A DNA stretch of 49,900 bases from Candidatus Zambryskibacteria bacterium RIFCSPLOWO2_01_FULL_47_14 (GTDB lineage Bacteria; Patescibacteria; Paceibacteria; UBA9973; Zambryskibacteraceae): positions 1 through 49,900 of the forward strand of contig MHWG01000020.1 in the NCBI GenBank assembly GCA_001824005.1, written 5' to 3'. The translations under genes were made by a program, and so were the position numbers. The notes under the pieces were generated by a model that ran no database searches, was not told the DNA's origin, and was given only the letters and a program-made list of their open reading frames with translations. Position 1 is the first letter of the stretch, and each line of letters begins with the position of its first letter. This document shows positions 40,975-47,248 of the stretch, piece after piece.

Positions 40975-41265
40975 CGCAGCGGGTTGGAGGAAAAGTACCT
41001 CGACAGGCTCAAATTGGGCCGTCTTGCGAGCAATTGCAGGAAGAGCACTCGTCAAATTCGGTGAAGTCCTCTCTTTTTTGAAGAAAGATAATACCGAGCC
41101 AAGCCCGGAAGGGAAGGTGTAGAGACTAGACGGCGAGCCTCCTTATAATTTAAGGAGGAAGGTATAGTCCAGACCACATAAACGCCCTCAAGGTGGACCG
41201 GTGAAAACCGGAGTGGTAAGCATAACCTGTAGGAGCTGGAGCGTTACCAGCACCCGCAACACGCA
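40975..41265 (+). ncRNA. Group I self-splicing intron ribozyme
   Basis: The conserved core is visible in order: P element AATTGCAGG (41032-41040), Q element AATACCGAGCC (about 41090-41100), R element GAGACTAGACGGC (41122-41134) and S element GGTATAGTCC (41161-41170). P3 pairs GCCGTC (41018) with GACGGC (41129), P7 pairs GACTA (41124-41128) with TAGTC (41165-41169), and P8 is CCTCCTTA/TAAGGAGG (41138-41158). A CCGGT-GAAA-ACCGG hairpin (41198-41211) suits P9. GCGGGT (40979) can pair with ACCCGC (41252). Boundaries are approximate; no recognisable exons were found, although the upstream promoter leaves almost no 5' exon. Confidence 0.85.
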
Positions 41266-41267
41266 AG

Positions 41268-41296
41268 CATTAAAGCGCCGTAAGGCGCTTTAATGC
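41268..41296 (+). terminator. Hairpin downstream of the ribozyme
   Basis: CATTAAAGCGCC and GGCGCTTTAATG form a perfect 12-bp stem with GTAA loop. There is no T-run, so it may be a terminal ribozyme helix or a weak terminator. Confidence 0.6.
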
Positions 41297-41339
41297 TGTC
41301 CACGGATATTTGTACATAGTATAGTGTATAATATACCTG

Positions 41340-42020
41340 ATGCACTCTATACAAATAAAAAACAAAGTATTGAAGTTAAGAAAAAGTGGCAAGAGTATTT
41401 ATGAAATAGGAAAAGTTTTAGGACTGAAGACAGCAACTGTCAGCACATGGTGTAAAAATCTTTTATTGACCGAAGAGCAAAGGAATAAAATACATCAAAA
41501 CGGCAGACTTAAAGCCAGGGAAGGGATGCTTGTGTATACAGAAAAGTTGCGCCAACAGAGATTGCAAAGAATTCTCTTGAACAAAAAAGCAGGAGCAAGA
41601 ATCATCGGGCGCATGTCAGTGCGAGATTTGCTGATGATTGGTTTCGGTCTGTATTGGGGAGAAGGCTATAAGTATGAGAATTGCGAACTAGGGTTTACTA
41701 ACAGCAATCTAAATATGATTAAGTTCTACATCAAATGGCTCAATCAATTTAATGTAAGTAAAGAAAATCTGATTTTTAAGCTCACTATCAATGAAGTATT
41801 TAGAAAACACGAGAATATAATTAAGCAAACCTGGATCAGGGCATTAGGAATAAATGGAAGTCAGTTTAGCGCCACCACATTTATCAGAACTAATTTAAAA
41901 AAAGCCGATATTTCTAATTTGAAAACATACTCTGGAATTCTGAGGGTAAAAGTGCGTCGAGGTAGAGAACTTAGGAATAAAATTATTGGGGCATTGGAAC
42001 ATATTAATTCTTGTTCATAA
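41340..42020 (+). CDS. HTH protein with a LAGLIDADG-like motif, intron-associated
   Basis: The 226-residue protein has a resolvase-type helix-turn-helix (LRKSGKSIYEIGKVLGLKTATVSTW) shown here only by position (about residues 12-37), then GFGLYWGEGYKYENCELGFT, a single LAGLIDADG-like motif, and a domain with INEVFRKHENIIKQTWIRAL. Such proteins occur as intron-encoded or free-standing homing endonucleases. TATAAT at 41327-41332 ends seven bases before the ATG, so it is expressed on its own. It is AT-rich, like other mobile parts. Confidence 0.7.
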   Translation: MHSIQIKNKVLKLRKSGKSIYEIGKVLGLKTATVSTWCKNLLLTEEQRNKIHQNGRLKAREGMLVYTEKLRQQRLQRILLNKKAGARIIGRMSVRDLLMIGFGLYWGEGYKYENCELGFTNSNLNMIKFYIKWLNQFNVSKENLIFKLTINEVFRKHENIIKQTWIRALGINGSQFSATTFIRTNLKKADISNLKTYSGILRVKVRRGRELRNKIIGALEHINSCS

Positions 42021-42051
42021 AAATTTAAAATGTTATTGTTTTAGCGCATAT

Positions 42052-42128
42052 GTCGGGGTAGCTCAGTTGGTAGTAGCGCGGGACTCATAAGCCCGAGGTC
42101 GCCGGATCGTTCCCGGCCCCCGACACCA
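42052..42128 (+). tRNA. tRNA-Met (anticodon CAT) with aberrant T-loop
   Basis: GTCGGGG/CCCCGAC acceptor arms, A73 and an encoded CCA are present. The anticodon loop CTCATAA gives CAT. Oddities: an extra T in the D-loop side (GGTAGTAGC instead of GGTAGAGC), an A-G mismatch closing the anticodon stem (42083 with 42091) and T-loop ATCGTTC in place of TTCGATT, so T54 and A58 are swapped to A and T. It may be an elongator, an Ile-lysidine precursor or a decaying copy. Confidence 0.75.
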
Positions 42129-42129
42129 T

Positions 42130-42201
42130 GCGGCTGTAGCTCAACGGTAGAGTACTCCCCTGTCACGGGAGAGGTCGCGGGGTCAGCACCCGTCAGCCGC
42201 G
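42130..42201 (+). tRNA. tRNA-Asp (anticodon GTC) with aberrant T-loop
   Basis: Acceptor GCGGCTG/CAGCCGC, D-arm and anticodon arm CTCCC-CTGTCAC-GGGAG are normal, with anticodon GTC. The T-loop is GTCAGCA instead of a TTCGAAT type: T55 and C56 stay, but positions 54 and 58 are G. CCA is not encoded. It lies one base after tRNA-Met. Confidence 0.8.
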
Positions 42202-42308
42202 CATAGGTTTTATCGAAGTAAAATAAGGTTGAAAAGTTCACCCTCCTTCGCCAAGGCTACGGATGGGCACAGCGGGTCTATGGGATGCGGAACTGGTATA
42301 ATTTTTGT

Positions 42309-42752
42309 ATGGAACTTCATCTTCCTTACAAATTACTTATCGCTACGATTCTCTGTTCTTTGATTGTTCGCTATCTAACTTTTGGATTAGAGATTCCTAA
42401 CAAATTAGCTCTCTTTACTACGCTTACCTTAATAATTATAGGAATTTTGATTGGTCTATGGGTCAAACGAGTAATTAGGAATCATAAAACAACTCTTAAT
42501 CCATATGGCAAGCCTACCGCCATAATTACTTCTGGGCCCTTTCAATTTTCCCGTAATCCAATGTATTTGTCGTATTTGCTGGTAGCCCTTGGTTTTGCAA
42601 TCTATTCAGAAAATTGGATAGGATTTATCGGACCAGTTTTATATTTTCTTTACCTTAACTTCAGTATCATTCCAGGGGAGGAAACTAGATTGAAAAATGG
42701 TTTCTCAAGTAGTTATGAAGTATACGCAGGTAGGGTAAGACGGTGGCTCTGA
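42309..42752 (+). CDS. Isoprenylcysteine methyltransferase (ICMT/PEMT)-family membrane protein
   Basis: From ATG 42309 (MELHLPYKLL) the protein has four helices and the family core TSGPFQFSRNPMYLSYLLVALG, then FLYLNFSIIPGEETRLKNGF, the SAM-binding ICMT/PEMT signature (RNPMY, EE). It should methylate a small lipid or thiol. TATAAT at 42297-42302 ends six bases before this ATG, which decides the start over the ATG at 42285. Confidence 0.85.
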   Translation: MELHLPYKLLIATILCSLIVRYLTFGLEIPNKLALFTTLTLIIIGILIGLWVKRVIRNHKTTLNPYGKPTAIITSGPFQFSRNPMYLSYLLVALGFAIYSENWIGFIGPVLYFLYLNFSIIPGEETRLKNGFSSSYEVYAGRVRRWL

Positions 42753-42844
42753 TTCATAATTTTAGTTCCAACATCGTTCACCCCGTAAAATCACAGTGAT
42801 CACGGAGCAGGCTAGCCCGCGCGTTTGGGTGTATAATTATTTGT

Positions 42845-43273
42845 ATGAATATGCAAAAAATAGTGATGATGAAGCTCCGCTTGGTGATGGCTTTTATCTT
42901 CCTTTGGGCCTTCCTTGATAAACTACTAGGTTTTGGTTTTGCCACTGTAAGTGAAAAAGCGTGGATCAACGGGGGGTCGCCTACCGCAGGCTTCCTCTCC
43001 AACGCTGTCAAAGGGCCTTTTGCAGACATATTTCATGGCCTGGCAGGGGTCGTGATTATAGATTGGCTGTTTATGCTCGGTCTTCTGTTCATCGGCGTCA
43101 CATACCTCTTCAACAAATATATTTTCTGGGGATCTCTTGCCGGCATTCTCATGATGATGCTTATGTGGCTTGCTCTCCTGTTTCCTGAAAATAATCCAAT
43201 AATTGATGAACATATTATTTATGCGCTTGTTTTTGCCATCTTCGCCACTCAAAGCAGAAATAATCTCAAGTAG
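42845..43273 (+). CDS. DoxX/DoxD-like membrane protein
   Basis: The 142-residue protein has four helices. MAFIFLWAFLDKLLGFGFAT, AWINGGSPTAGFL, GPFADIFHGLAG and DWLFMLGLLFIGV match the DoxX-like family (related to the large subunit of thiosulfate:quinone oxidoreductase). Function unproven. TATAAT ends seven bases before the ATG, predicting a leaderless mRNA. Confidence 0.8.
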   Translation: MNMQKIVMMKLRLVMAFIFLWAFLDKLLGFGFATVSEKAWINGGSPTAGFLSNAVKGPFADIFHGLAGVVIIDWLFMLGLLFIGVTYLFNKYIFWGSLAGILMMMLMWLALLFPENNPIIDEHIIYALVFAIFATQSRNNLK

Positions 43274-43289
43274 GATTAATATGTAAAAG

Positions 43290-43317
43290 ACCGCCTGGCT
43301 CTTACGAGCCAGGCGGT
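43290..43317. terminator. Bidirectional terminator between convergent genes
   Basis: ACCGCCTGGCTC and GAGCCAGGCGGT form a perfect 12-bp stem with TTAC loop. The right arm touches the stop codon of the 43317 gene. Confidence 0.75.
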
Positions 43318-43700
43318 TAGTGTATGTTCCGCTTCCTGAAGATAAATCGATCTCCGAGGAAGCGCAGAAAGAACGTTGGCACATGGCCGATCATGTAGAC
43401 TGTCGGATAACTCAAACCCGCTCTTTCCAAGCGGGAGAGCATCCAGCCTTCAAAGAAGCCAATCACACAGGCCCAGCCCCAGAAGGTCGTGAATTGTTTC
43501 GTCACAAGCTTCCGGCTCCAACCGTTCTCTTTGAATACCTGGCTACGCAGCACCAGGAATTCAATAACCTGCGTCAGCAGGCTATTGGCCCAAGCCGCCC
43601 AAAACATTTCTCCGAGCCCTTGCCTTATGGTCCAGAGAGAGCAGAAAGATAGAACCGTTACGGGGATTTTGAAGATTGCGAATCGGACCAGTAATTCCAT
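43317..43700 (-). CDS. Four-helix membrane protein, possibly GtrA-like
   Basis: The 127-residue protein has about four helices and ends FLRFLGDRFIFRKRNIH, a little like the end of GtrA-type flippases. A run of G residues precedes ATG 43700 as a likely ribosome site. The family assignment is weak. Confidence 0.55.
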   Translation of the reverse strand: MELLVRFAIFKIPVTVLSFCSLWTIRQGLGEMFWAAWANSLLTQVIEFLVLRSQVFKENGWSRKLVTKQFTTFWGWACVIGFFEGWMLSRLERAGLSYPTVYMIGHVPTFFLRFLGDRFIFRKRNIH

Positions 43701-43800
43701 GGAAACCCCCCATCATTTGTCTCGTGGCATTCTACACCAGATTTTATATTGCCGGTAATTAGGATATAATTTAAGCGGGGCTTATAAGTTTTCTATCAAC

Positions 43801-44163
43801 ATGTCGAATACACAAAAAGCGATTTGGGCCTTGAGAATCGCTGTAGCGGGGGAGTTCCTGGGCCACGGCGTTCTGGCTCTCCAGGGCAAGGCCGACTGGA
43901 TTGGCTGGTTTGCCAAATTCGGCGTAAGCGATGCCGGCACAGCTGCGACACTACTTATGCTGGTAGGTCTATTGGATGTCGCGGTGGCGATTGTCGTCCT
44001 GGTGAAGCCCATGAAGCCCGTGCTTCTTTGGGCAGTTTTCTGGGGCTTCTGGACGGCGCTTATTCGTCCGATTGTCGGACAGCCAATCTGGGACTTTGTC
44101 GAACGTTTCGCCAACTGGGGCGCGCCCTTGGCCCTGTTCTTCCTTATCAGAAATAAAGAATAA
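43801..44163 (+). CDS. Four-helix membrane protein
   Basis: The 120-residue protein has helices around EFLGHGVLALQGKADWIGWF, AATLLMLVGLLDVAVAIVVL, PVLLWAVFWGFWTALIRPIV and GAPLALFFLIRN. The GHG and GxxD pattern recalls DoxX-like proteins but is not decisive. TATAAT lies at about 43764. It is followed two bases later by a 26-residue peptide gene. Confidence 0.65.
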   Translation: MSNTQKAIWALRIAVAGEFLGHGVLALQGKADWIGWFAKFGVSDAGTAATLLMLVGLLDVAVAIVVLVKPMKPVLLWAVFWGFWTALIRPIVGQPIWDFVERFANWGAPLALFFLIRNKE

Positions 44164-44165
44164 AG

Positions 44166-44246
44166 ATGAAAACACTTGTTGTTATAATCGTGCTTGCAAT
44201 CCTCGGCTGGATTCTCTGGCAGAGCGATATGCTTCCGTTTGTGTAG
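44166..44246 (+). CDS. 26-residue membrane peptide
   Basis: MKTLVVIIVLAILGWILWQS is followed by DMLPFV and a stop. It begins two bases after the previous stop and consists of one helix. It may be a true small protein of this operon; no family was recognised. Confidence 0.45.
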   Translation: MKTLVVIIVLAILGWILWQSDMLPFV

Positions 44247-44258
44247 ACACTAATTTTG

Positions 44259-44331
44259 AGCCACCTCGCAGGATCGAACTGCGGACCTCCACTTTACGAA
44301 AGTGGCGCTCTACCAACTGAGCTAAGGTGGC
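44259..44331 (-). tRNA. tRNA-Thr (anticodon CGT)
   Basis: Acceptor GCCACCT/AGGTGGC, anticodon arm CCACT-TTCGTAA-AGTGG (anticodon CGT) and a normal TTCGATC T-loop. U73, no encoded CCA. Confidence 0.92.
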
Positions 44332-44364
44332 ACAATACAACTTTACCAAAATTTTACTAACTTG

Positions 44365-44437
44365 AGCCAGCAATCGGGATCGAACCGATGACCTCTTCCT
44401 TACCATGGAAGTGCTCTACCAACTGAGCTATGCTGGC
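44365..44437 (-). tRNA. tRNA-Thr (anticodon GGT)
   Basis: Acceptor GCCAGCA/TGCTGGC, anticodon arm CTTCC-ATGGTAA-GGAAG (anticodon GGT) and T-loop TTCGATC. U73, no CCA. It is upstream of tRNA-Thr(CGT) on the same strand. Confidence 0.92.
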
Positions 44438-44505
44438 AATTTGGGTAGAACGCAGTAAATGTTATCTAATCTTAAGCTGATTAGCAAAATGCTATAATCT
44501 GGCTT

Positions 44506-45384
44506 ATGGCTTCAAAAGAGGAAATACAAAAAAAGATTGACGCAATAGAAGAGCGTATGGGCTCGGCAGATTTCTGGGCTGACAAAGATACTGCTCAAGC
44601 TACAGTCCGGGAACTTCAACTTCTCAAAGATGAGTTGGAAGGGGTAGGGAAATACGACAAAGGCGGAGCGATCATGACGATCTTCTCTGGCGCCGGCGGC
44701 GATGATGCGGAAGATTTCTCAAGAATTCTCCTAGAGATGTACCAAAAACTTTTTGCCAATAAGGGCTGGAGTTACTCGGTAATTCATAAGAACGAGAATG
44801 ATCACGGAGGGTACAGAAATATGACTTTGGATATAGAAGGGAAGAGTGTGTATGGAATTTTAAAAAATGAGTCCGGCGTCCATCGCTTGGTGCGCATTTC
44901 TCCATTTTCAGCCACCAAGAAACGCCACACCAGTTTCTCGATGGTGGAAATAATTCCTAAATTTGAAAGGCCGGAGGAGATAAAAATTCCCGAACAAGAT
45001 CTTCGAGTGGAGCTTTCGCGGGCTTCCGGCCCGGGTGGGCAAAACGTTAATAAAAGAGAGACGGCGGTGAGAGTTGTCCATATTCCCACCAATCTCGCCG
45101 TGCATGTGGAGTCCGAGCGTTCTCAAGCACAGAACAAAGAGAAGGCTCTGCGCATGCTCGAAGCCAAGCTCTACAAAATGATGGAAGAAGAGAGAAGGGC
45201 CAAAGAAAAGGGAATGTATATTTCAAAAACTACTCAAATAGAATGGGGGAACCAAATCCGTTCATATGTTTTCCATCCGTACCAGCTGGTGAAGGACCAT
45301 CGTACCAATGTGGAAACCGCCCAAGTAGAAAAAGTCTTAAATGGCGATTTAGATGAGTTTCTTGAAGCAGAAAAAAGCCTATAA
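44506..45384 (+). CDS. prfB: Peptide chain release factor 2, shortened
   Basis: RF2 ends translation at UGA and UAA. The 292-residue protein has the SPF tripeptide in VRISPFSATKKRHTSFS (about residue 132), which reads the stop codon, and the GGQ motif in SGPGGQNVNKRETAVR (about 175), which triggers hydrolysis. Part of the N-terminal domain 1 is missing against the usual 365 residues. There is no programmed frameshift. Its presence fits TGA as a stop here. TATAAT ends seven bases before the ATG. Confidence 0.93.
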   Translation: MASKEEIQKKIDAIEERMGSADFWADKDTAQATVRELQLLKDELEGVGKYDKGGAIMTIFSGAGGDDAEDFSRILLEMYQKLFANKGWSYSVIHKNENDHGGYRNMTLDIEGKSVYGILKNESGVHRLVRISPFSATKKRHTSFSMVEIIPKFERPEEIKIPEQDLRVELSRASGPGGQNVNKRETAVRVVHIPTNLAVHVESERSQAQNKEKALRMLEAKLYKMMEEERRAKEKGMYISKTTQIEWGNQIRSYVFHPYQLVKDHRTNVETAQVEKVLNGDLDEFLEAEKSL

Positions 45385-45420
45385 TGGCTTTTTTCAAATT
45401 ACTATGATAATCTTTTGCCC

Positions 45421-45744
45421 ATGTTAAAAATACGTCTACAAAGAATTGGTAGGAAGCACGAGCCGTCTTTCAGGCTTGTCCTGACTGACTCCAAGAATTC
45501 GACTAAAAGCGGTCGCTTCGCCGAAGTGCTCGGCTCCTATGATCCTAGGAAAACTACCGAGGCTTTCAATAAAGAAAGGATACAATACTGGCTCTCTCGG
45601 GGCGCCGGCCTTACGCCTTCCGTCAACAATCTCCTCGTGAAGAAGAGAGTCATTTCCGGTAAGAAAATCCATGTTTCTAAGATTCCTGCTACAATAGAAG
45701 CTGAAGAGAAAGTTGAAGCAAAGGCGGAAACAATTACAGAATAA
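45421..45744 (+). CDS. rpsP: 30S ribosomal protein S16
   Basis: MLKIRLQRIGRKHEPSFRLV, then RFAEVLGSYDPRK and IQYWLSRGAGLTPSVNNLL, match S16. I use ATG 45421 because the upstream TTG at 45415 adds only two residues. The C-terminus has a Glu/Lys-rich tail. It begins rpsP-khpA-trmD; rimM, usually between, is absent. Confidence 0.95.
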   Translation: MLKIRLQRIGRKHEPSFRLVLTDSKNSTKSGRFAEVLGSYDPRKTTEAFNKERIQYWLSRGAGLTPSVNNLLVKKRVISGKKIHVSKIPATIEAEEKVEAKAETITE

Positions 45745-45761
45745 CCTTAACGATAAAATTC

Positions 45762-46085
45762 ATGATAGACGACGTACAGTTCCTTGAATATTTGGTGAAG
45801 GCGCTAGTCAACCATCCCGACGACGTGAAGATCAAGAGAACGGTGGATGAAATGGGAGTCCTAATGACCCTAGACGTACATCCCGATGACATGGGTAAGG
45901 TCATCGGCCGTGCCGGCAATACTGCCAAGGCGATCCGCATACTTCTGCGCGTAGTGGGTATGAAGCACAATGCCCGCGTCAATTTGAAAATTAATGAGCC
46001 TAATACCTCTTTTGGCCGCCGCGCCTCCGACGCTGCTCAGTCTCGCGATCTCGACGAAGCCATAGAGGATTTGAATTTGGAATAA
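45762..46085 (+). CDS. khpA: KH-domain RNA-binding protein KhpA
   Basis: The 107-residue protein has FLEYLVKALVNHPDDVKIKR and the KH loop GKVIGRAGNTAKAIRILLRV (GRAG as the GxxG), as in KhpA/YlqC. It binds RNA and usually pairs with KhpB. Its place between rpsP and trmD is conserved. The C-terminus is longer than usual and acidic. Confidence 0.9.
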   Translation: MIDDVQFLEYLVKALVNHPDDVKIKRTVDEMGVLMTLDVHPDDMGKVIGRAGNTAKAIRILLRVVGMKHNARVNLKINEPNTSFGRRASDAAQSRDLDEAIEDLNLE

Positions 46086-46784
46086 ATGAATTTTCACATA
46101 GTGACTTTGTTTCCGAAAGCATTCGATTCGTATTTGAGCGAATCTATCCTAAAGCGCGCCATAGAAGACAAGAAAATTAAGGTAAATTTCTACAATCCGC
46201 GCGACTTCGTGGAGAATAAATGGAGAAGGGTAGACAGACCGCCATATGGAGGAGGGCCGGGGTTAGTGGTCGAAGCACTTCCCGTAGTAATGGCAATAGA
46301 AGAAGCGCTTCGAAGAATTAAGATTCAGGATTTAAGAATTAAGAATAGAACCATTCCTAAATCCAGAATCCTAAATATTAAATCTACCAAAATAATATTT
46401 CTATCTCCAAGTGGTAATCACTTTAACAACGAATACGCTAGAAAGGCTACAAAAAAATACAAAAATATTATTTTGGTGTGCGGCCGATACGAGGGAATAG
46501 ACGCGAGGGTAAAGAAAGTTTTCAAGATGGAAGAAGTTTCCGTTGGACCCTTCGTGCTCACGGGAGGGGAGTTGCCGGCTATGATCATCATGGATGCCGT
46601 TTCGCGCCAAGTTAAAGGCGTGCTTGGTAACATTGACTCACTCGAAGAACGCCGAGTCGCTTCATCGGACGTCTACACCCGCCCGGAAATCTTTAAATAC
46701 AAGAAAAAATCTTACAGGGTCCCAAAAGTCCTTCTTTCTGGGCATAAAATGAGGATAGAAGAATGGAAGCGTAAAAGAGCTTGA
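46086..46784 (+). CDS. trmD: tRNA (guanine-N1)-methyltransferase TrmD with a repeat insertion
   Basis: TrmD makes m1G37 in tRNA. It has MNFHIVTLFPKAFDSYLSES, the knot motifs IIFLSPSGNHFNNEYARK and VCGRYEGIDARV, and SVGPFVLTGGELPAMIIMDA. Between EEALRRIK and KIIFLSPSG is an insertion of about 25 residues (46314-46386) coded by an AT-rich CCTAAATC / GATTTAAG repeat also found near 12215-12255. The start is directly after the khpA stop. Confidence 0.94.
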   Translation: MNFHIVTLFPKAFDSYLSESILKRAIEDKKIKVNFYNPRDFVENKWRRVDRPPYGGGPGLVVEALPVVMAIEEALRRIKIQDLRIKNRTIPKSRILNIKSTKIIFLSPSGNHFNNEYARKATKKYKNIILVCGRYEGIDARVKKVFKMEEVSVGPFVLTGGELPAMIIMDAVSRQVKGVLGNIDSLEERRVASSDVYTRPEIFKYKKKSYRVPKVLLSGHKMRIEEWKRKRA

Positions 46785-46809
46785 CAAAAAAGTTATGGTA
46801 TGCTAGGAT
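46781..46809 (+). promoter_or_regulatory. Consensus promoter of the small RNA
   Basis: TTGACA (46781-46786), a 17-base spacer and TAGGAT (46804-46809). The -35 box overlaps the trmD stop. Start is near 46816. Confidence 0.7.
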
Positions 46810-46815
46810 AAATAT

Positions 46816-46913
46816 AGTCAGTTCAGGGTGGTAGTAGCCACGACGCAACTTAGGATGCGTCCGTACCGGCCACACGCCACCCAACCGTACAGGCCATCGC
46901 ACACGCGGTGGCC
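46816..46913 (+). ncRNA. Structured small RNA candidate between trmD and rpoB
   Basis: A strong promoter and a terminator (46891-46913, AGGCCATCGC-ACAC-GCGGTGGCC followed by TTTT) enclose about 98 bases without a frame. GGGTGG (46826) pairs with CCACCC (46877-46882) around an inner hairpin GACGCA/TGCGTC. GGCCAC (46868-46873) could instead pair with GTGGCC of the terminator (46908-46913), so two exclusive folds are possible. No RNA family was recognised. Confidence 0.6.
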
Positions 46914-46918
46914 TTTTG
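46891..46918 (+). terminator. Terminator of the small RNA
   Basis: AGGCCATCGC and GCGGTGGCC arms with ACAC loop, followed by TTTTGTTT. Confidence 0.75.
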
Positions 46919-46941
46919 TTTATCTATTTATCTAAATTCAC

Positions 46942-46979
46942 ATACGTTATTATTCTACGTACGTAAGTAAATAACGTAT
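46942..46979. promoter_or_regulatory. 38-base two-arm palindrome
   Basis: ATACGTTATT and AATAACGTAT are perfectly symmetric about an inner TACGTACGTA, with four unmatched bases on each side. It lies in the long gap before rpoB and could be an operator. Repeats of the CTCTCCTG/CAGGAGAG and CCCTCCTT types follow to 47050. Confidence 0.55.
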
Positions 46980-47101
46980 ACCCTCTCCTGATTCCAGGAG
47001 AGGGGCAGGGGTGAGGTAAGCCCCCCTCCTTGATAAAGGGAGGGCAGGGATGGATTGTGGACAACCTGTGGGCAGGATGTGGGTAATTTATATGTAAGGA
47101 T

Positions 47102-47130
47102 TTGACAAGATTTACGTTGCAGGATAAGAT
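47102..47130 (+). promoter_or_regulatory. Promoter of rpoB
   Basis: TTGACA (47102-47107), a 17-base spacer and TAAGAT (47125-47130). The start is near 47137, leaving a leader of about 112 bases with a small hairpin AGCACG/CGTGCT (about 47211-47233). Confidence 0.7.
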
Positions 47131-47248
47131 AGCGAAACTTCGACTCGATTGAGTTACGGCTGAACCGAAGGCGCCGTTTCCCGTATTTTTATTAAATCAC
47201 CATTATTCAGAAGCACGCAGGGCTTGCTCGTGCTTTAAAATTTTGTCC

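Noticed and set aside
40980..41265. RNase P RNA, because of GGAGGAAAAGT and GGTGAAAACCGG...GGTAAG
   Set aside because: The remaining conserved RNase P segments are missing, while the group I P, Q, R and S elements with P3, P7 and P8 pairings fit in order.
44506..44600. Programmed frameshift in prfB, as in E. coli
   Set aside because: The frame is continuous from the ATG, with no internal TGA or slippery CTTTGA site seen.
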